A DNA stretch of 64,000 nucleotides from Diphasiastrum complanatum (GCA_029204225.1 CM055113.1:7841852-7905851), one strand, 5' to 3'. Positions 46,343 through 56,991 are shown, numbered from the stretch's first letter. Made by a program: numbers and translations. The notes: generated by a model not told the origin, from the letters alone.

Positions 46343-47370
46343 TGTTGAACTTATAAACCTAGTTAAATAAATAGTACATGGCACATGGTCATAAATGGGT
46401 CGAAATTTTTAAGGCCCAAATAACTTAGGCAAATTTTTTTCCTACCAAACTTGTGGAAGGCCTTCTTGCAAGATGATGCCTTTGACCTGAAATGCAAAAG
46501 ATTGGAAAGGGACGATAGACCCCCATGCACATGTGCATGGGGGAGAATAAGTTAGGTTGACACCTATCGTGACATGCATGCAACATGCAAGTAGGCATGC
46601 AAATGCATGCATAAGAAATTGGACGCTTGTAATTTCATGGCAACTATTGTACATACACAAATTTTAATTAATAGAGGCTCCATGAGTTGGAGAGAGAGAG
46701 AAATTGGAAGCATCTTCCATCTTCCTTGTTTTTGTGTCTTCTTGATCTACTTTTTATGTAGGAACTCGCTGCTGGGACAGATCTGGTTTTTCAGGTGTTT
46801 CTCCCTCATCACTCATCCAAATGTGATGAGATCAATTGCAAATTGATTGTAGGAGAGGGCGCTACCATTCATACCATTTCCACTTTCATTTAATGCATTT
46901 CTGGAGCCAGAACAGCCATCAATCATTTGTGATTGGGCGCTGCCTCGGTTTTGTAAAATCTTTCATTTCTCTTTGAATACTTGTCAGAAGTTGATGAAAT
47001 CAGAAGCATATGTTTTCTATTGGAAAGACATTATCACTACTTGATCAGAGGTTAATTAGAGGTCAATTAGAATCTGTTTTTTCCAGATCTGATTGTGCTA
47101 TTTGAAATGGCCAGCAAGTAGAAATCATTTCTTTTCTTGATTCATCGAATTGGCATAGGGTAGAGTTCATATAGATTTGAACTAGGATCAAATTTGGGAT
47201 CCACAGCTTGTTGGTTTTTCCATTTCTACTTGCATGACAGTTGCATGTCAAGTTTTTACATTGCATGTTCCATTCCTAGTTATGTTAGGATCAAGTAGAC
47301 CTTGAAATCAACATTACTAGGGTCCTGAGTTCATAATTTCAAGCTATTCTAGCAACATCATTTTACAACA
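46343..47370 (+). repeat. right LTR of copia element
   Basis: 1028 bp, TGTTGAACTT to TTACAACA, preceded by the polypurine tract. It carries extra segments absent from the left LTR (for example near 46483-46515 and 46590-46640). Confidence 0.88.
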
Positions 47371-47694
47371 CTCAATATATTCCATGGCATTGGTGCCCAG
47401 AAAACAATATACTCTTAGTGAAAACTCTTTTAGAAGTGGAGCTATGGACAATGCCAAGCTTCATGGTTCACAAAAGCTCCATTTTGTAGCAAAATGTTTT
47501 GGGAAGAATATCACAAGAGCGTCAATGAGGAGTTGTTTCGTTTCTCCAAATCATTTATTAGTATGTGTTTTTAAGAAGTTATGGTTAGAGTGAAATAGAG
47601 ATAATATTGAAAATGGCTTGTAACATTAAGCATTTGCTGTATATATCCTTTATCAAGAGGAAAAGTAGTATTTTTTGGTAGCATATGTTAGAAC
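47371..47694 (+). other. no recognised gene
   Basis: A short intron stretch between the copia target duplication and the left end of hAT-B. A 69-residue + frame has no recognised motif. Confidence 0.4.
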
Positions 47695-47698
47695 CATA

Positions 47699-47775
47699 GT
47701 ACCCCCTAGTACCGTTGGTATGGTACCGCCAGTACGGTACCGCCCTGGGATCCGCGGTACCAAGACGGTACCATT
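47699..47775. repeat. subterminal GGTACC palindrome cluster of hAT-B
   Basis: Multiple GGTACC/CGGTACC and one GGATCCGCGGTACC within 77 bp, the same words as at the right end of hAT-C. Likely transposase-binding subterminal repeats (inference from hAT biology). Confidence 0.75.
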
Positions 47776-47932
47776 TTTTATATTTTTTTTTATTTTTTAA
47801 TATATTTAATAATTTTTTTTGCCTATTACTTATCAAAAAAGGACAAAAAAATGGAAAAAAAAAAAAAAGGGGTACTGGGTGTAAAAAAAGAGGGTACAAT
47901 ACATGCTGCAGGGGACTGGTGCAGTGGCACAT

Positions 47933-48104
47933 GGGCACTGTGGGTGAGCAGACCATGGGGCCAATGGGAGACCAACACAGGGGGGGAGCATCACATGGGG
48001 GCAGGTACAGAGGCACATGCGCATTGTGGGTGAGCAGGCCATGGGGCCAATGGGAGACCAACACAGGGGGGGAGCATCACATGGGGGCAGGTACAGAGGC
48101 ACAT
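47933..48104. repeat. two 86-bp tandem repeats in hAT-B
   Basis: Units start at 47933 and 48019 and differ at a few positions. They lie upstream of the + strand ORF and could be part of its promoter. Confidence 0.92.
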
Positions 48105-48146
48105 GGATGGATGATGGGGATCCACATGGCCGATCAGGCTGTGGGG

Positions 48147-48153
48147 ATAAATA
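48147..48153 (+). promoter_or_regulatory. TATA-like box before the hAT-B accessory ORF
   Basis: ATAAATA lies in a G-rich context about 175 bp upstream of the start codon at 48327. It is placed plausibly for a short 5' UTR, but no other promoter evidence exists. Confidence 0.35.
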
Positions 48154-48326
48154 GGCACTCACAATGCCATTGTGGTCGGCATTTTCAGAGGCTGTGAGAG
48201 AGCTAGTGATAGACAGTGAGAGAGCAAGCGAGAGCCGGTGACAGGCTGTGAGAGGCTGTTTGAGAGCCAGGGTGCTGTGAGAGGGTGTTCAAGGACCAGG
48301 GTGTTGTGAGGAGAAGGTCGATCGAG

Positions 48327-48692
48327 ATGGCAGAGCGCATACCACCGAAGTCCGAGGGCGAAGCCAGGAGGAAGCTTGAGGAAGATATCCGAAGGCACAA
48401 CGAGAGACATCGAAAGCAAGAGGCAGATATCCGAGAGATGCTGCGACAGACTCGGCAGAGAAATCCGGAACCGGAGCCACCCGCCCCCGCTGTGGATCCT
48501 GTCCCCGCTGTCGAGCTGGATCTGGATGAGCAAATCGGAATGAATTTCACACGACGGCAGCTCATCATAGTCAGGGAAAGGGCGGCCAGACGTCGGGCTA
48601 ACCAGGAGGCAGCTCGGGCTAACCGGGAGGCAGAGCAAGAGCGACAAAACAATGCACCAGACGAGGGCGAGGAGTCGGTGGAGGATCAGTGA
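48327..48692 (+). CDS. hAT-B accessory ORF, charged coiled-coil protein of unknown function
   Basis: A 121-residue frame starting MAERIPPKSEGEARRKLEED in good context (GAG ATG G). The upstream in-frame codons (to 48285) are probably leader. Two highly charged helical stretches (KLEEDIRRHNERHRKQEADI at residues ~15-34; ARRRANQEAARANREAEQER at ~90-110) flank a Pro-rich linker and the segment MNFTRRQLIIVRERA. The C-terminus is acidic. I do not recognise a family. It is convergent with the transposase gene in the same transposon, about 760 bp apart. Two-gene transposons exist in other superfamilies, where the second protein helps DNA binding; a similar role here is only a guess. Confidence 0.5.
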   Translation: MAERIPPKSEGEARRKLEEDIRRHNERHRKQEADIREMLRQTRQRNPEPEPPAPAVDPVPAVELDLDEQIGMNFTRRQLIIVRERAARRRANQEAARANREAEQERQNNAPDEGEESVEDQ

Positions 48693-49456
48693 GGGATGTT
48701 TAGAATAGATAAGGTCCAGCCGTATGTGAAGGACTGTTGCTATGTAGTTTTGGGTAGTTTATGGTGCAGGAAATAACTAGATGGCTGCTTAAAAAAATGA
48801 CAGTATATGTGATGTTATCTTGATACAACGGTTAAATATATACATAGTTGTTTTTTGTGCAACGCGAGCTTGGTCATGTAAGATGCAACCTCTGTAATTT
48901 TTTTGAATGCAGATGTATTACACGTGTTTATGAAATGTCGTTTGGGGTGTAGGGGTGATTGTTGTGCTCATGATGTAGGTGCATATATGTGAAGCTAGCA
49001 TTCACTTCAAACGAAATTAAATGAAAATAGGATTCACACATGCACATAGAATTTGACATAAAATTGAAAATACAGCATCACATATACAGAGCGACATACG
49101 CACAATGTGCAGCAAATAATGTAGGCCAAACACTGTACATAATGTGAAAAATCATCTGAGTACAATGGTAGACCGTCTGCTAGAGACAAACTACTGAAAC
49201 TAAAACAACAGAGCCACAATCAACCTGGCTCTGACTCAGACGAATGCTCTGGAGACAACTCAGGGCCCCGAGCTGACTATTGCAACCGATATCTCTGCAT
49301 GTCTGGAACTGGCATGGGCTGTGTGTCCGAGGAGGACTCGTCACTAGCATCATCCCAGTCTGCCTCCGCATCAGCCCCCAAGCAGGCCAAACCAACAACA
49401 CCTGCTCCAACTGGCTGTGATACTGCACCTCTACCTGTACCTGGAGCCTTGCGTGG

Positions 49457-52400
49457 TCATCCTCTCCTCCCTGGCAGTTTCTGTGCCTTGCCTTTCTTGT
49501 TCGGTGCACCCTTGGGCCTTCCTGGTCTCTTGCGGACAAGAGGAGCTGTCAATGCCTCGTCACCCCCATGTAAATCACCTGGCTGGCTAGGCTGGGCCCA
49601 AGTTGAGGCCGGCTGGGATAGGGAAGCAAAAGAGGGGACTCCCTGTGCACCTGAGCGAGGAGGATGAGCTCGTGGAGTGTGTGCCCGTGGGGCTGCTGCA
49701 GGTGGAGGAACTGGCTGTGCAGGAGGCGAGTACAGCGACGATATGTACTGAAAGGGGCGCTGCGGTGGCCAGTATTGGTACATCCTAGGTGCTACCACTA
49801 GAGGAGCAGCTGGAGGAGCCACTGTCGATGTGGGCGCTGCGAGAGAAAACCTGGGCACAGATGGTGGCCTGCCATGGAGACTTGGTGCTGCAGAAGTGGA
49901 CGGCGATGGAGGGGCTGCAGGCCCGAATGGCATTGGTGGCACTGGAGGAGCTGTGCGACGCACATACACCCTCTGAGGAGCTGGAGGAACTGTAGGCACC
50001 TCATGCGGCTGCTCTGGCTTGGACTCTGTGTATGGCATGCTGGCAAGAGATGATGGGGGCGCCCTGACACTCGGCATCTGCTGGGCCTCTGAATCCAATG
50101 TGGCAACCAAGTCGTCCAGCTGGGCATCTGAATACAAATGCTCCGGACTCTGGGACTCATCCTGTGCACCAGCCTCTAAATCATCCTGTGCACCAGCCTC
50201 TAAGTCATCCTGTGCACCAACCTCTGAATCATCCTGTGCACCAACCCCTGAATCAACCCGAGCCTCATCCCGTGCCTCATCATGTGCACCCTGTAGACCT
50301 TCCATGGCCTCCCAATCTGTGCAATCAAAGTCATCTGGTGCCTCCTCTGGTGTGCTGTCGTAGTAACGGCCATGACGCTGTACTGCACGCATCCAAACAT
50401 CTGCCGGACCGGCATCTAAATCACTCTGCCCTCTATCAAGAGCCTCCTCCATCATGTCGGCATAGGTAGGTATGCCACTGCCCCTCCCTGTGTGCCCTGC
50501 CTGTCTCCCGGTATATAACCTGTGCCACGTGTCCCACCTCTGCCACGTGATGCACCTGTGACCCCGACCCGTGGCGTGTGCCCTGCACCTGTATCATCTG
50601 CCTCATCCCTCTCTGATCTGGCAAACACAACCCGAATGGGCTCATCCTCATTATGCTCATCCTCTGACACTGGCTCATCTGCCTCATACAATGGGGGCTC
50701 TGTATGCTCAAGCCCAAGCTCTCTCTCTCTCTCATCTCGGCAAGCTCCCTCTCTCTCTCTGCCATCAACTGTGTGCCCAGGTCATCTGCAGGCATGGGAT
50801 GGCTACTGTCCGTAGGCAAGTCAACCTGGCGCTCCAAATCAGATATCTTCGTCTGCAAGGTTTAAAATTTGCATGTCAGAGAGACAACTTTATGAAGAAA
50901 TGAAACCAACGTACTAGGAGTCAACCAACATGCTATGGGAGAATAGCTAATCACCTGCAATGCGCTCGTAATGGTCGGAAGTCTCCTGGCGAGACGTGTG
51001 TTGGTGCTACAGAACACCAACCGCTCCAACTGACTCACTGACAACCAGTTTCTTCTCCTCGTGTGATTCAGTGCCCATGTACTCCAATTACGCTCACACA
51101 CGGAGGCAATGGAGGAAGGTCAACGAAACAAAGCAATGGAGGATGAAATGAGATGCATACCTGAGAAAGGACACGCAGTGCAAGACTCTGTATGGATGGA
51201 TAGGTGCTACCGAACATGGTCCACCAGGTAATGGGAAGGTGCCTCCTCTCTGGATCCTGAGCAGCTAGGTGGTCGAACGTGCCCATGCCGAAACGAAATG
51301 CAGCCTGATAGGATCCAAACCTATGTGTGGACCCACCCTGTGAATGTACTGAAGCCAATCGGCCTCCAGCTCCCTGTCTACGATCTGTGTCGGAGAGAGG
51401 AAGAGGGGATGCAGCATGTGTGCAACGCTGTGGATACTCCTGTGGAAGTAGTTCCACCGCGTCTCCCATATGAACTTCAGCTCTGTCGTCCTGCCGGTGA
51501 GAGGCATGTGGTTTAGGGCATTACGAAAAAACTTAACACTGACAGAAAAACACACTAGCAATTACTAAAAAGATAAAGGCCAATTACATTACTATACTGC
51601 TTACCTCTCTGGCTGCAAGATGGGCAGCTGCAGGAACTGTCCAATCCGGTCCATGAGCTCATATACAAGTCCAAGTGTCGACCCCTCGCTGTCAGCCATG
51701 CGGAGCACAATGTAGAGTGGTCGAAGCAGTCCTGACAATGTTTGTGCATCCCTCCAGAACTGGTCTCCCCTCACCGTGGAAGAAAAGTGCTCCCCCTCGT
51801 CAGCGTGCTGAAACGTACTGGCACGCCAAAGATCATTGGCAACCATCTGTAGAAGCTGCGCCCTACACCTGATCAAACGGTCGATGACCACCAAGTCGAA
51901 TGCAAAGCGTGTGAGGGCTGGCTTACGGAGGTCCAGATGGCTGAACACCCGGAACATGGCAAGAACACGCCTCTTCCTGGTGACTTTTGTCACCAGGAAG
52001 AGGGCCTCACGGACGATGGCTCTAACCCAGGGAAGTGCACCTATGTCCCCCATGAGAAAGTCGTAAACCGGGGGCGTGCGAGCAACAGGTCGTGGAGGTG
52101 GAACCACAGTGGCAACTGGCGGACGCGATGGACGGGATCCACCGGAATCTAAGCAGATGGGGGTGCGTGAGGCAGAACTGTCTGAGGGGGATGAGGGGCA
52201 AAGGGACTGGACGAGGATGCACTCCCTCTCCTCGTGCGTGCCAGCCAAGCAGGCAGCAACTCTGGGTCAGCCACATAAGGAGCGGTGCAAAATCGGAGAA
52301 TGCCCTCCGAAATGGTGTTCTCCCCCGCCACGAGCCGCGGCCCGTAGGTGTCCAGTAGTCGTTGCCTGTCGAGGACGGTCGTGCTGCCACAAGGGGCAGC

Positions 52401-52589
52401 ATTCAAGGTGGCACCATTTTTGGCGCGTGCACTGAGTAGATGGCCTTTAAGGCGAGTGAGGGATGCAACAAATTCGACGAGACAGTATCGACAGTGCACG
52501 ATCTTCTGTCCGGTCTTGTTAGACTTGTCGGCAACCCGCCTGACAATGTCTACCTCGTCCCACAGACCGGAAAGGTTGGATTGCACCAT
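49457..52589 (-). pseudogene. hAT-B transposase with internal deletion and AT-hook tail
   Basis: Exon 1 begins MVQSNLSGLWDEVDIVRRVA with a BED finger (CRYCLVEFVASLTRLKGHLL). After VYDFLM it jumps to GDIGALPWVRAIVREA, so about 250 residues with the DUF659/catalytic core are deleted relative to hAT-C. Then come LVYELMDRIGQF and, after introns, ELKFIWETRWNYFHRS, PITWWTMFGSTYPSIQ and the dimerisation block CERNWSTWALNHTRRRN. Unlike hAT-C the long C-terminal exon survives (50858-49457): acidic, four 8-residue AQDDLEAG-type repeats, a Pro-rich stretch and an AT-hook core (RKRPGRPKG). Frameshifts occur in exon 1. Confidence 0.78.
50161..50256. repeat. 24-bp tandem repeat (x4) in transposase tail
   Basis: Four units starting at 50161, 50185, 50209 and 50233, in frame, encode the acidic AQDDLEAG-type repeats on the - strand. 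Confidence 0.9.
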
Positions 52590-52904
52590 TGCGATGTAGA
52601 AAACTAGGGCAAAATGCAGATGAAGCTAAAGCTGCAAGGATGGAACGCTGGGAAAAAAACAGCAGGGTACATTGTGTGAGAGACGCTGAAAATGGGCGAA
52701 GGCAGGTTCTTGCAAATCAGATGCAAGGCAGGGCGGTCTGTGGGCGAAGGGCGACGCAAATCAGACGCAAGGCAGGGAAGGCAGGGCAGCAAAACCAGTA
52801 GCGAAGGCAGGGCAACGATGGCTGCAAAAAAACTGGGAGAGAAGAAGCGAGGGGGGCGGGTAGATTAGGTTTAAAAAAATTTCAAAAAATATTAAGCAAC
52901 AAGA

Positions 52905-53674
52905 AGTGCAGCATGTGAGGCAATTTGGTTAAGGAGAATCTTGTACGATCCTCATATTGTTCGAGAAGAATCTCCAATACTTCAAAGTTTGGCAAAGAAC
53001 CTGGTGTTTCACAGCAGGTCAAAGTATATTGAAGTACAACCTGTCATAAGAGGAAAACTTCGTGCTTATGAAGTTGAGCTTGTCTATTCTACTACAAATG
53101 ATCAAGTAGCAGATATATTTACTAAGGAATGTAGTAAAAATAAATCTGAGAAGTCGAGAGAATTTCTAGAAGCAATAGATAACATTATAAACATTAAGGG
53201 GCAGTGTAAGAACCAATGTCTCATTGTTATTAGGTTAATTTAGGCCAAGCTTGCGTGCTATGACTACGGGCCTATATGTAGCTGTAATAATCAAAGTCAA
53301 AGTTTGACTTTAGTCAACAATGTATGTGCATGAGATAATGCACGATTCTTTTATAGTAATAATTGACTAGGAAATCTACCAAATTTAGAGACCAATATTA
53401 GTCATTAACTTTTTCAGATTTAGTCATAGTAGATAGTGCTGGAGAAGGATATATTAAGGCTATCATTTCTCTTTGTCAAGATGGTAGATGAGTAGATGAT
53501 TGGAGGATGATAAGCGTGTTTAGATCAAAAGTTGAGCAACTTTATACTATTGTGTTGTGGTTTTGGTTATGAGGTTAATTAATATAATTGAACTTTTCTC
53601 TTTATTTTTGGTGTTTGTGAGTGCTAATAAGATTAGATCACCCTTGGTTAGGAATTAAGAACATAATTCCTACA
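52905..53674 (+). mobile_element. copia 3' fragment: RNase H end plus LTR
   Basis: Starts abruptly at the broken end of hAT-B inside RNase H (ACEAIWLRRIL; KNLVFHSRSKYIEVQPVI; STTNDQVADIFTKECSK). The frame ends near the polypurine tract AAGGGGCAG (53196-53204), then TGTAAGAACC opens a 470-bp putative LTR to CCTACA (53674). It belongs to a different copia family from the 42-47 kb element. Confidence 0.68.
53205..53674 (+). repeat. putative copia 3' LTR
   Basis: TG at 53205 directly after the polypurine tract; the proposed CA end at 53674 (AATTCCTACA) is inferred from the motif alone. The 5' LTR is absent. Confidence 0.45.
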
Positions 53675-53818
53675 GCATCAAGCATGGATTATTGTCATCC
53701 TATTAGCATGAAAACATCTTGTCTAAAATAAAACCCAATTAGCTGAAATTAGTGTTTGCTTCAAGTGCTTAGGTGGCCAGTAGGCAACACTTGTCTTAGT
53801 TTTTTATCTCTTTTGTAG

Positions 53819-53948
53819 GTTTGGACGACCATGGGTTGCAGTTGGTGTTTTTCTGCCTAGTGCGATGGTGGGCCTGTTGATACCTAAGGCACTTGAGCTT
53901 GGAGACAAGATACCGAGATGGAATATCAGGAAGGCTGATGTCATTCAG
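53819..53948 (+). CDS. ERMP1: ERMP1-like metallopeptidase, exon 3 of 6 visible
   Basis: A 130-nt exon between TTTTGTAG and CAG/GTAAAA. Its first base completes the tryptophan split at 27688. It reads FGRPWVAVGVFLPSAMVGLL, then IPKALELGDKIPRWNIRKADV. It matches the W(F/Y)AHP.LA.LMF.PCSLVGLLIPR block of plant ERMP1 proteins (family knowledge), including the invariant GLLIP. It ends in phase 0. Confidence 0.9.
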
Positions 53949-56146
53949 GTAAAAATATTTTGAGGTTTTTAAGGATACATACAAAACCGAGGGGTTAAAT
54001 GGCTAATGTTGTATAACAATGTAGAATAGACAAAAGAATGAAAAGTATTATCAAAGGGACTGATTGCAAAATAAAAGCCCAACATTTGCTGATTTTTTCA
54101 AGAAAATTATGTTTATATGCTTGCTTTCTACCTGACATTGCCTTCATACCTTAAGACATCGGTTCTAGTATTCTAACTTTGACAATCTTTGCATGACCCT
54201 CTTTGCTGCCCTGTGCCTTCTGAGGGCCGGGGTCCACAGTATTATTCCAAGAAAGAACAAAATGCAATCATCTGCAATGGGATACAACGTACCATGTTTG
54301 CTGGCTGAAATGGGACCTTGCTCTCAGATGAGCAAATAGCTAAAGAGCATATCTTTGGCCTCTATGCATTGAATGGCTTGTAGAATCCATTTAACTCTTC
54401 TGTTGTTCCTTCATAAGAGCTCAACTTAAATTATATTTCCACAACTTTTATTTAACCTTTGATTTCTAACCCTTAGATTTTTCAGCTTTGGTTGCTCTAT
54501 GATCCCTTTCATTACCTTCAACTTGTAACTGGCTGATTGATTAGAGTTCTTTAACGAGTAGACTGTCCCATCACACTTTCTATTCTGTCGTGTCTCCAGT
54601 ATGTAAGGGCGCTATTCTGATATCTGTTCGTTCTGTTTCCACAGCAATGTGCTACTCCTCTTGGCATGTACAGGGACACAACTCAATTTAGCCCCTTTGC
54701 CTGCATTCGACTCTTGCATGTTCCCTTCCCAGCACATATTTACTCCTTTCTTGGTTTTCTTCCTGATCAATTTTATTTTAAGGCATCTATCGAGCTGCTG
54801 GTGTTGACATGTCAAAGGTTAGGTTCTGCATGTGAGCGAATGCTCGTGTTCCAAACACTCAGTGACCTTCTCTAGCACATGTTAGTGTACCTGTATTCTA
54901 ATTATGCTCTTCAATAACTAAAAGTTTGCCTCTAGGCTCTATACCAGTCTTGATCTTTAGTAACAATCTAACCATTTGTATCTACCAGCTTTGATTCACC
55001 AATATGGAAGTCTGTGACACTTGCTGTTCTGAGGCCACTTTCATTTTTGGTTTGCTTTTTCAGCAGATTCCAGCAATAATTTCTTAGTTGCTTCCTCTGT
55101 GTCACGTGCAAGGAACTCATATGAAATTATCAAGTTATTGCATGCCTTTTCCTTTATGTATCAATAGGCCTTTGTAATGTTTTATCACCCTAGTTAAATT
55201 GACCTAGTAAATGTTATTATTCTTCTTTGATGTTTTAGCTGTAGGACACTCAACGAGGGAACTCTCAACAAATGATTACCTTCATCTATCTTTGCATTTT
55301 TTGTTGTAAATGTTTTGCTTTTCTTTGTTTTGTATGTTTTCAGCCTTCTTCACATAAAACTTTTGCGCAATTACGCTGCTTTTGACCAGCTTCTGTAGGT
55401 AAGATTAGCGTCCTCTGAAGAATTCCATACAAAGTTCGTTCCATCTTTCTGTGATATAGGTTCCTCCATCAAAGTAACTGCTCCTGCATAGGCCATATCA
55501 TTAGCATCTATATGGTATTTTTCAAGCTTGAGAGCATTGTTTTGCTACAAGCAGATTATAGTGACTGGCCGGTGGACCTGGTTAAACCACAACTATATAA
55601 TTCAATGTCAATCTTTTATTTGGTTTTTGCTTCAAAATAAATCTGAGTCTACATGTTTTTCCATGACGATTTATCAGCAAAAGTTCAGGTGCATTTACCT
55701 TGAGTTGGAATCGACCTTTCTATGTATGAAAATTGTCTGAAGCTGCTGGACAAACTTCTGTGCTACAGCAGCCAGCAGAACGAATAAGTTCATAACATTG
55801 TTATGCCATTCTGCTTGGCAGCCCAGGCCGAATGTTTCAATATTTCATCTGGCTTCATATGCAACCAGGAATATTGAGTCTGTTAAATCAAATCCTGCAT
55901 ATTGAGTTTTGATATGACCTTTATTACAGAATATATTATAAATCCTGAGCTTTATTCCGGTTTCCCTTGACATGGTTTCCTTATTTAAAGGTTTGTTTAA
56001 TTTCTGATTTCATACACATGTTTTCTGTGTGAAACTCAAGGTGCTGTTTAGTCATACTTGATGGTGATAGACCATATAAGATTTTCTGAACTCAATCTTG
56101 TTAAGAATGTAGTTGCAACACATTTTCAGTCGTTGGCTTGAATTAG
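53949..56146 (+). other. ERMP1 intron 3, no gene or transposon recognised
   Basis: 2.2 kb of T-rich plain sequence with GTAAAA donor and AATTAG acceptor. Six-frame translations show only short frames without known motifs. Confidence 0.6.
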
Positions 56147-56206
56147 GTGGCAATTATCTGGGGAAGTCACTGGGGAGCAGTGGGTGTATATGCTCTTGAA
56201 AGTGCA
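56147..56206 (+). CDS. ERMP1: ERMP1-like metallopeptidase, exon 4 of 6 visible
   Basis: A 60-nt phase-0 exon encoding VAIIWGSHWGAVGVYALESA, matching the EARFWGAFGFYA block of plant ERMP1. The acceptor is AATTAG and the donor GCA/GTAAGA. The donor is followed without a gap by a CT tract (56213-56253). Being short and flanked by an insertion-prone tract, this exon is the weakest of the six, but frame and position both fit. Confidence 0.72.
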
Positions 56207-56209
56207 GTA

Positions 56210-56212
<3 letters not shown>

Positions 56213-56253
<41 letters not shown>
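56213..56253 (+). repeat. (CT)n adjoining a splice donor
   Basis: Begins six bases after the exon 4 boundary: GTAAGAT then (CT)n. Confidence 0.96.
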
Positions 56254-56257
<4 letters not shown>

Positions 56258-56538
56258 ATTTCTCTCCCATACCAGAAAACCCTAAAAAAACCTAAAAAAC
56301 AAAAAATTCTGACGCTCTCTCTTCGCGTTCCTCTCCTACCATCTCGTTTCTCTCTTACCATCCAGATTTTATACCCTATCCTCTCTCTAGAAAGTTCTCT
56401 TTCCAGAAGTTTCTAGAAAGAGAGTGTTCTCTCACTTCACCTCCTTTTCAACTCATTTTCAAATGCCCTTCAAAGACGTTTTAGGGCAAGCGTGGACCAA
56501 TGAAAACCTCCGAAATGACTTTTCTCCACAACAGCCTA

Positions 56539-56540
<2 letters not shown>
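56254..56540 (+). other. 287-bp insert between two (CT)n tracts
   Basis: Contains AAACCCTAAA (telobox-like), a CT-rich leader-like stretch, an inverted repeat around CTAGAAAGTTCTC/TTTCTAGAAAG, and a short frame from 56463 (MPFKDVLGQAWTNENLRNDF) that runs into the next CT tract. Its source is unknown; position and orientation fit an insertion into the CT tract. Confidence 0.4.

Positions 56541-56599
<59 letters not shown>
56541..56599 (+). repeat. (CT)n tract in intron 4
   Basis: About 59 bp of CT at the 3' side of the 287-bp insert. Confidence 0.96.
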
Positions 56600-56601
<2 letters not shown>

Positions 56602-56807
56602 GTGGACAGCCGAGTTTATTCTAGTTTAAATTGAATGTGTTTTTGATCAATTGAATCACAAGCTAAGCTTGAAATAGTAAGTCAGAAGTTAATTCTCTGG
56701 ACTATGATTGTTGCTTTAAAGGCAGAAATTTATTGCTAATGGATATCAAACTAGAACATATATAGATTTAATAATACTTTTCTATGGGGATTTTCAAAAT
56801 CAAGCAG

Positions 56808-56926
56808 GTGGTAACTCTTCTTGGACTCAACAGCGGATTTTTTACATTTTGGTGGGCTTTGTTCATGATGCCTGCACTTTCAATACATCAGATGGTTTCT
56901 CGCATTGTGGGCAAACATTCGATGCT
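56808..56926 (+). CDS. ERMP1: ERMP1-like metallopeptidase, exon 5 of 6 visible
   Basis: A 119-nt exon after CAAGCAG, encoding VVTLLGLNSGFFTFWWALFM, then MPALSIHQMVSRIVGKHSM. It aligns with the AYLVAGLSGGFLTF..S.SM(L/I)PAW segment of plant ERMP1. The donor is GCT/GTATGT and the next bases are already the CT tract. It ends in phase 2; joining to 62379 gives CT/A, then an open frame. Confidence 0.87.
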
Positions 56927-56927
56927 G

Positions 56928-56931
<4 letters not shown>

Positions 56932-56991
<60 letters not shown>
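56932..56991 (+). repeat. (CT)n adjoining a splice donor and a LINE 5' edge
   Basis: Starts right after the GTATGT donor of exon 5 and ends at the ORF1 sequence of a + strand LINE. Confidence 0.97.

Larger units (their letters stand above)
42088..47370 (+). mobile_element. Ty1/copia LTR retrotransposon, non-autonomous
   Basis: A 5.3-kb element bounded by TG...CA LTRs and a CTCAA target duplication. The left LTR is 42088-43032, primer-binding-like TGGTATTCGAGCT starts at 43034, then gag, protease, a fragment before integrase, RT and RNase H. The polypurine tract TTAAGGGGGAG (46331-46341) precedes the right LTR 46343-47370. The gene order is copia, but the integrase core is missing and the frame is interrupted by stops, so it cannot move alone. 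Confidence 0.9.
47695..52904 (-). mobile_element. hAT DNA transposon (hAT-B), right end lost, two genes
   Basis: The left end is CATAGTACC followed by GGTACC-type palindromes (47699-47775), matching the right end of hAT-C (CATAGGTCC in reverse complement). Inside is a tandem repeat, a + strand ORF (48327-48692) and a - strand transposase (52589 to 49457), arranged tail to tail. The palindrome cluster expected at the right end is missing; the element stops at about 52904 where copia RNase H sequence begins. Without the right end no target duplication can be checked. Confidence 0.72.
27689..53818 (+). other. 26.1-kb ERMP1 intron packed with transposons
   Basis: The donor GTAGCC and acceptor TTTTGTAG bracket this intron, and the reading frame is continuous across it. 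Contents in order: plain AT-rich sequence to about 28.7 kb, LTR-like segments (28.7-29.1 and 30.26-30.8 kb), LINE tips in (TC)n (31.1-31.4 kb), a hAT-like end, LINE pieces on both strands (31.5-40.6 kb), a copia element (42.09-47.37 kb), hAT-B (47.7-52.9 kb) and a copia 3' part (52.9-53.67 kb). Confidence 0.85.

Noticed and set aside
47933-48104. Tandem repeat considered as CRISPR array or satellite
   Set aside because: Two adjacent 86-bp units without spacers, in a plant transposon; simple tandem duplication.
49299-50469. Several + strand frames opposite the hAT-B Pro-rich tail
   Set aside because: Shadows of the GC-rich transposase exon on the - strand, which has the in-frame repeats and AT-hook.
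54612-54875. Frames in intron 3 as extra ERMP1 exons
   Set aside because: No similarity to the family, and exons 3 and 4 already join in phase with the expected spacing.
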